From positions 1-10,611 of the forward strand of contig JAOPZG010000163.1 of NCBI GenBank assembly GCA_025964215.1: a DNA stretch of 10,611 bases. The letters run 5' to 3'. Of the stretch, positions 6,913 through 10,611 are shown one piece after another. A model generated the notes under the pieces. It was not told the origin of the DNA, searched no databases, and saw nothing but the letters and a program-made list of their open reading frames with translations. A program made the position numbers and the translations under genes. Source of the DNA: Conexibacter sp. GTDB taxonomy: Bacteria; Actinomycetota; Thermoleophilia; Solirubrobacterales; Solirubrobacteraceae. Position 1 is the first letter of the stretch. Every line of letters begins with the position of its first letter.

Positions 6913-9714
6913 GTGGCCCGCCTTTCGCTGGAAGGTGAGCGTGCGGCTCGTGGTGCTCGGTCGGCCGCCGGCCGGGGTGAAGCGCACCCGGGCGACGATC
7001 CTGAGCGTTCGGCCCTTGGCGCGACTCAGCGCCCTGGCGCCCGCGGTGCTGAGCCGGACCTTGACGGTCACGGTGCCGGTCTTCGTGACCGTGGACGCCG
7101 CGGCCCTGGTGTTGAGACCCGAGGTGTCGATCTTCCCCGGACCAGGGACCTTGATCGACAGGGTCGCGACGGAGCCGGCCACCGAGGCCTTCGTGATCGT
7201 GAACGCGTTGGCGGGCTCGTGATGGATCGCGATGGCGATCGTGTTCGAGACGTGGCCGCAGTTGACGGTCAGCGGGAGGGTGCCGGTCGCGTCCGCCGGG
7301 ACCTCGACGGTGAACCCGGTCGCCGACCAGTCCGCGGGCGTGAACGGGCGGTCGCCGAGCGCGACGGTCCCGCCGACGCCGAGGTCGGACCCGGCGATGC
7401 GGATCGTGTCGCCCGGATCCGGTGCCGAGTTGTAGGGGTTGATGCTCGGGGCGGCGCAGCCGTAGAGCGCCGCGTCGGCGAGCGCGGGGGGCGCCGGCAG
7501 GACGCGCGGCAGGGGCGCGGTGGCGAACGTGACCTGATCGTCGAACGCCGTCGCGTCGTTGCTCGTCACCGTCAGCCGGACCCGGAACCGCTCGCCGGCG
7601 GGCAGCCCCGTGACGGGCGCCGCGACCTGCTGGGCGCCCGAGCCGCCGGGAGCCGGCCGCTCGTCCGTGGAGCTCGCGTAGGCGCTGTCGAGCGACGTCA
7701 CGTCGAACCGGTAGGTCCCGGCAAGGCCATACGTGTCCACGGTGCCGTGGAGGGTCGCCGCGCTGGTGGAGACGCCGGTCGACGCGATCGCGAGCGCGGT
7801 CGGGGCGTCCGGGGTCGTGAACGTCCCGTCCGCTCCGGTGCTCGTCCGATTGCCGGTCGTAGCGACGACTTGGACGTGGTAGGTCGTCGACGGTTCGAGG
7901 CCGCCGACGGCCTGGGTGACGTCCACCAGACCGGTGCCAGAGCCGCCGTCGGCCTCGGGCGTGCTCAGGCCGTAGCTCGTGCTCGGCCCGTAGTTGAAGT
8001 GGTAGGTCGTCGGCGCGCCGTGGGCGTCGATCGTGCCGCTGAGCGTGGCCTGGCGGGTCGTCAGGCCGGTGGCGCCGGCAGCCGCCGCCGGGGCGGTGGT
8101 GAACGTCTGGTCGGCGCCGACCTGCGCGCCGCCGGTCCCGTTGTCGGCGGAGATCCGGAAGTGGTAGGTCGTGCTGGGCTCCAGCCCGGTCAGCGTCGTC
8201 GCCACGGCGGTGTCGGTGGTGGCGCTGCCGGCGTCGCCGTCGGGCTGCGGCGCCGTGGATCCGTACGCGATGCTCGTGCCGTAGTCCACGTGGAACGTGG
8301 TCGGGCTGTTCGTCGGGTTGACGGTCCCGTGGATCCGCGCGCCGGTCGGGGTGATGGCGGATGCGAAGGCCGGCGAGCCGTCCACGACCGGCGGCGCGGG
8401 AGCGGTCGTGAAGGTCTGGTCGTCGCCGAGGATGGAGCCCCCGCCGTTGGTGCCCACGAGGCGGAAGTGGTAGGTGGCGTTCGGGGTCAGCCCGGTCAGC
8501 GGCGCCGACGCCGGGACAGCACCCGAGCCGCTTCCCGCGCTCGCGCCGGTGGTGCTCGTCCCGTAGCTCGGGTCGGCGCCGTACTCGAAGTGGTACGTCG
8601 CGGCGGTGCCGCCCGGGTTGACGGTGCCGTTGAGCGTGGCCGACGTCGTGCCGATCGGCGCGGCGGCGCCCGTGACCACGGTCGGGCCGGCGAAGGCCGT
8701 GAACCGGTCGACGGCGGAAGTGCCGTTGTCGGCCGCGTAGACCGTGCCCGTGGCGTGGTTGACGGCCAGCGCCGCGAGGCTGACGACGCTTCCCGCGGCG
8801 AAGGTCTGGATCGTCGCGGCGCCGCCGGCGGCGAAGTGGGTGATCTGCAACCCGGCCGGCGCGGACTCGCCGACGAAGAGCTCGCCGGAAGTGGCATCGG
8901 CCGTGAACGCGAGCGGAGCGCCGCGGGTCCCGTCGTCGACCGTGGCGGCGAAGTCGCCGGCCGCGGTGTAGCGGTCCACCCGCCCCTTGCACCCGTCGAG
9001 GACGTAGACGCGGTGGGCGGCGTCGACGGCGAGGCCCCCCGGGCACACGAAGGCGCCGTCCGGCGCACCGGAGGCTCCGTCGAACGACGAGACGAACGCG
9101 CCGGTCGATCCGTCGAAGACGTCGATGACCGGCGCCGTCGTGACGTCGTCGGTCGCCGGCGCGTAGACCGCGCCGCTCGTCGGATCCACGGCGACCGCGC
9201 CGTAGCCGATCGTCGTCCCCGATCCCGTCGCGTCCAGCGGGTAGGCGAACGCGCCGGCCGCGCTGAACTTCAGCACCGCGCCGGTCCCGGTCGCGTTGTC
9301 GAGCGCCGAGACGTAGAGCGCGCCCGAGCCCGCGGGGTCGACCGCCAGCGCGCCGGGCGAGCTGTAGGCGGCACCGTCGATCGAGAAGGCGGACTGGAAG
9401 CCGCCGGCGGCGTCGAACCGCTCGACGCGCGGATCCGGTGTGCCGTCGACGAGCGTGTGCCCGGGGTCCACGGCGAAGACGGCACCGGAGGCTTGGAGGA
9501 CCACCACGCCCGACGGCCCACTCGCGAACTCGCCGTCGCCGTTGCCCGCGCTGCCGAATGCCCCGGCGAAGCTGTGGCCGGTGGTGGCCAGCGCGGTGCT
9601 GCCGCCCGCGAGCGGCAGCACCATCGCGACGACCACGAGGAGGAGCGCGCGAACATGGCGCGCAGGCGTGATGGAGAGGCGGCGAGCGGCTCCGGTCGGG
9701 ACGGTGGACGGCAT
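6910..9714 (-). CDS. Secreted NHL-repeat / Fn3-like / IPT-like multidomain protein
   Basis: This 934-residue exported protein is the first gene of the operon and is probably a surface or extracellular binding or structural protein. The signal peptide spans residues 1-43 (HVRALLLVVVAMVLPLAGG core, cleavage after ALA). Residues 46-340 form an NHL-type beta-propeller (FAGAFGSAGNGDGEF, GALAVDPAGSGALYV, GGLAVDAAHRVYVLD), with Cys224 and Cys242 close enough for a disulfide. Four Fn3-like repeats follow at about 344-439, 440-541, 542-635 and 636-734, the first three carrying TYHFEYG, TFHVDYG and TYHFNYG. Residues 752-835 look like an IPT/TIG fold (GDTIRIAGSDLG) with Cys753 and Cys819, and a basic beta-rich domain (about 840-934) ends the protein. 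The frame is open back to an ATG at 9852, but the start at 9714 is preferred: it begins the signal peptide, and AAGAAAG (9721-9727) lies 6 bases upstream, whereas 9852 has no ribosome-binding site and would bury the signal peptide. No catalytic residues were recognised. Confidence 0.9.
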   Translation of the reverse strand: MPSTVPTGAARRLSITPARHVRALLLVVVAMVLPLAGGSTALATTGHSFAGAFGSAGNGDGEFASGPSGVVVLQASGAVFAVDPGHTLVDGTPDPRVERFDAAGGFQSAFSIDGAAYSSPGALAVDPAGSGALYVSALDNATGTGAVLKFSAAGAFAYPLDATGSGTTIGYGAVAVDPTSGAVYAPATDDVTTAPVIDVFDGSTGAFVSSFDGASGAPDGAFVCPGGLAVDAAHRVYVLDGCKGRVDRYTAAGDFAATVDDGTRGAPLAFTADATSGELFVGESAPAGLQITHFAAGGAATIQTFAAGSVVSLAALAVNHATGTVYAADNGTSAVDRFTAFAGPTVVTGAAAPIGTTSATLNGTVNPGGTAATYHFEYGADPSYGTSTTGASAGSGSGAVPASAPLTGLTPNATYHFRLVGTNGGGSILGDDQTFTTAPAPPVVDGSPAFASAITPTGARIHGTVNPTNSPTTFHVDYGTSIAYGSTAPQPDGDAGSATTDTAVATTLTGLEPSTTYHFRISADNGTGGAQVGADQTFTTAPAAAAGATGLTTRQATLSGTIDAHGAPTTYHFNYGPSTSYGLSTPEADGGSGTGLVDVTQAVGGLEPSTTYHVQVVATTGNRTSTGADGTFTTPDAPTALAIASTGVSTSAATLHGTVDTYGLAGTYRFDVTSLDSAYASSTDERPAPGGSGAQQVAAPVTGLPAGERFRVRLTVTSNDATAFDDQVTFATAPLPRVLPAPPALADAALYGCAAPSINPYNSAPDPGDTIRIAGSDLGVGGTVALGDRPFTPADWSATGFTVEVPADATGTLPLTVNCGHVSNTIAIAIHHEPANAFTITKASVAGSVATLSIKVPGPGKIDTSGLNTRAAASTVTKTGTVTVKVRLSTAGARALSRAKGRTLRIVARVRFTPAGGRPSTTSRTLTFQRKAGH
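7513..8685 (-). repeat. Four tandem Fn3-like repeats in the NHL/Fn3 protein
   Basis: Units are approximately 8398-8685, 8092-8397, 7810-8091 and 7513-7809, each 282-306 bases. Each begins with a T-x-A-x-L/I-x-G-T-(V/I)-(N/D) strand, continues with a TYHF-type strand and a Gly/Ser loop, then LxPxxTYHF(R/Q) and an ending like DQTFTTAP. At DNA level the plus-strand string AAGTGGTAGGT, which encodes TYHF, recurs at several places. Unit 4 is the most diverged (TYRFDVTS, ERFRVRLTV). This is the YHFEYG style of Fn3-like domain common in Thermoleophilia surface proteins. Confidence 0.8.
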
Positions 9715-9959
9715 GGGCTGCTTTCTTGTTGAACGCGACGGCGACGGCGATCCCGCTGGACTCACCCCGCCCTCCGTCCGCCTCGCTCGGGGAGACAGAC
9801 TCGTCGTGCTGCTGCACCGGTCTCGTGGCACGCTGACCTCGAGACCCCTCATGCCGCCGGCGGGGCGCTGGATTTGTGCTCACCGCCGCAACCCATTCCT
9901 ACACGAGTTCGTTTCTTAGAGTCAAGCCGGAGGTGTTTTTGACGACTTCGCCATGACGG
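9715..9959 (-). promoter_or_regulatory. Intergenic leader region of the three-gene operon
   Basis: This 245-base gap lies between the small secreted protein gene and the operon. Besides the candidate promoter listed separately, it holds the ribosome-binding site AAGAAAG (9721-9727) and a 10-base perfect palindrome CCGCCGGCGG at 9854-9863, about 26 bases past the predicted transcription start. GTCAA (9921-9925) and TTGAC (9939-9943) form a 5-bp dyad on the plus strand that overlaps the -35 element. No GC-rich hairpin followed by a T-run is visible, so I cannot place a terminator for the upstream gene; some read-through into the operon is possible. No open frame in the gap looks like a gene. 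Confidence 0.45.
9896..9925 (-). promoter_or_regulatory. Candidate sigma-70-type promoter for the operon
   Basis: On the minus strand, TTGACT (plus 9920-9925) matches the -35 consensus at five of six positions, and TAGGAA (plus 9896-9901) is an acceptable actinobacterial -10 after an 18-base spacer. Transcription would begin near 9889, giving a leader of about 175 bases before the ATG at 9714. The surrounding 40 bases are richer in A/T than the rest of the window, which supports a promoter. The spacer is one base over the optimum and the -10 lacks the final T. Confidence 0.45.
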
Positions 9960-10541
9960 TTATCCCAGCGTGAGCGTCTGCTGATCGTCGCGAAGAGTCC
10001 CCGTGACCGTCTCCGGGAAAGAGCCCAGGCCGGCGAAGTGGTCCGTCGTGCCCGTCGCACCGGTGAACGTCACGTGGTGCGATGCCCCGCTCCAGACACC
10101 ACCACTCAGCGTGCCAGTGCTCTGGATCTTCTGACCGTTCTGCGAGCAGCCCGTGGCACCTTCCCAGAGCCAATCGAGGTTGAACCCGTCGATCGTGATG
10201 TTGCTGGTGGTGATGCCAGTGACGCTCCACGGGAGCGCAGTCGCCGCCACAGTGCCCGTGCAACCCGCGTACGACCCCGTGCCCACGCAGCCAGTGAAGC
10301 TTGCAGAAGTGACAGTCACCACTCGAGCGCTGCGAACATCCGCTTCGAGCGTCACCTGACCGCAGACCGTTCCTCCGCTGATCGGCGCACCCACGCTGAA
10401 AGAGAGATTCTGTGAAGTGAGAGTGTGGCGACTGCCCAGCACGCCCCAACTCGCCGCCTGCGTCGCGGACGGCACAGCAGACAGCGCTGCGGCGGCCGCG
10501 ATCGCCGCCACCACCAACCGCGCATACGTTGAATGTCTCAT
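9960..10541 (-). CDS. Small secreted protein with four cysteines, function unknown
   Basis: This 193-residue exported protein is of unrecognised function. The signal peptide is residues 1-29 (LVVAAIAAAAALSAVP core, likely cleavage after TQA), followed by ASWGVLGSRH. The mature part is beta-rich, with many Thr, Ser and Gly, and has Cys60, Cys85, Cys94 and Cys132; the central segment FTGCVGTGSYAGCTG looks like a disulfide-bearing turn. No catalytic motif is seen. I recall similar small exported hypothetical proteins in Solirubrobacterales, often in multiple copies, but cannot confirm it here. The frame extends to an ATG at 10595, but the start at 10541 is chosen because GAAGGAG (10551-10557) lies 9 bases upstream and the signal peptide then begins properly. 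It is on the same strand as the three-gene operon but separated by 245 bases and its own probable signals. Base composition appears somewhat less GC-rich than its neighbours. Confidence 0.82.
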   Translation of the reverse strand: MRHSTYARLVVAAIAAAAALSAVPSATQAASWGVLGSRHTLTSQNLSFSVGAPISGGTVCGQVTLEADVRSARVVTVTSASFTGCVGTGSYAGCTGTVAATALPWSVTGITTSNITIDGFNLDWLWEGATGCSQNGQKIQSTGTLSGGVWSGASHHVTFTGATGTTDHFAGLGSFPETVTGTLRDDQQTLTLG

Positions 10542-10611
10542 CACACCACGCTCCTTCACATCCTCGGTTCTCCTGACGGCATGCCCGCGAGGCACATCGG
10601 GGTGCCCCCGA
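10542..10611 (-). promoter_or_regulatory. Upstream region of the small secreted protein gene
   Basis: The strong ribosome-binding site GAAGGAG (10551-10557) fixes the start at 10541. A perfect 5-bp inverted repeat with a 3-base loop (CGGGG, TGC, CCCCG) lies at 10598-10610, and the palindrome GGCATGCC at 10578-10585. Neither is followed by a T-run. I see no clear -35/-10 pair in these 70 bases, so the promoter may lie beyond the window edge. Confidence 0.4.

Noticed and set aside
7513..8685. CRISPR-like or mobile repeat array
   Set aside because: The recurring strings have a period of about 290 bases, lie in frame and encode Fn3-like strands, so they are protein-domain repeats.
6883..9732. 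A stop-free plus-strand frame of about 949 codons antisense to the NHL/Fn3 gene
   Set aside because: The translation is Arg/Gly/Val-rich without signal peptide or motif, while the opposite strand encodes clear NHL and Fn3-like repeats.
9715..9852. N-terminal extension of the NHL/Fn3 protein to an ATG at 9852
   Set aside because: There is no ribosome-binding site before 9852, the extra 46 residues are polar, and they would place the signal peptide inside the protein. The ATG at 9714 has AAGAAAG 6 bases upstream.
4442..9883. One minus-strand frame open for 5.4 kb, as if genes 1 and 2 were a single protein or a frameshift fusion
   Set aside because: The part upstream of 6910 translates to Arg-rich nonsense, whereas another frame there encodes clear NHL, Fn3-like and IPT-like domains. 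A signal peptide starts at 6910 with its own ribosome-binding site. The TGATG junction fits reinitiation, and no slippery heptamer was noticed at the junction.
9921..9943. GTCAA/TTGAC inverted repeat as a terminator for the small secreted protein gene
   Set aside because: The stem is only 5 bp with a 13-base loop and is A/T-containing. No stable GC stem followed by a T-run exists on the minus strand.
10542..10595. Start of the small secreted protein at 10595
   Set aside because: It would add 18 charged residues before the signal peptide, and the strong GAAGGAG site serves 10541.

Overview
The window looks like chromosomal DNA from a very GC-rich actinobacterium, most probably class Thermoleophilia (Solirubrobacterales, a Solirubrobacter or Conexibacter type). 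This rests on two things: G/C-ending codons throughout, and several large exported proteins of styles I associate with that group (NHL plus YHFEYG Fn3-like proteins, propellers opening with a SCPN...LPDCRAYELASPP block, and Cys-rich modular repeats). The assignment is from family recognition, not from a search.

Layout, left to right. Positions 1-71 hold the last 22 codons of a plus-strand gene running in from outside. After an 87-base CG-alternating gap comes a complete short-chain dehydrogenase (159-920, +) that closely resembles type-2 3-hydroxyacyl-CoA dehydrogenase (HSD10). It ends only 3 bases from the end of a convergent minus-strand block. That block, 924-9714, is one three-gene operon transcribed leftward: an NHL/Fn3/IPT protein (6910-9714), a TolB/PD40-type beta-propeller protein (4442-6910) and a DUF11-plus-Cys-module protein (924-4445). 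Both internal junctions overlap stop and start (TGATG, then ATGA), so translation is probably coupled. A candidate sigma-70-type promoter lies at 9896-9925 in the 245-base gap upstream. Further upstream and on the same strand is a small secreted protein with four cysteines (9960-10541, -).

All three operon products carry Sec signal peptides, consist almost wholly of extracellular beta modules, and end in a similar-looking basic beta-rich domain of about 80-110 residues. Two of them continue into Lys/Arg-rich tails. The most economical reading is a cell-envelope or secreted assembly made in fixed stoichiometry. None of the proteins has a recognisable enzymatic active site, and no function is established. 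No tRNA, rRNA, CRISPR array, insertion sequence or phage gene was seen.
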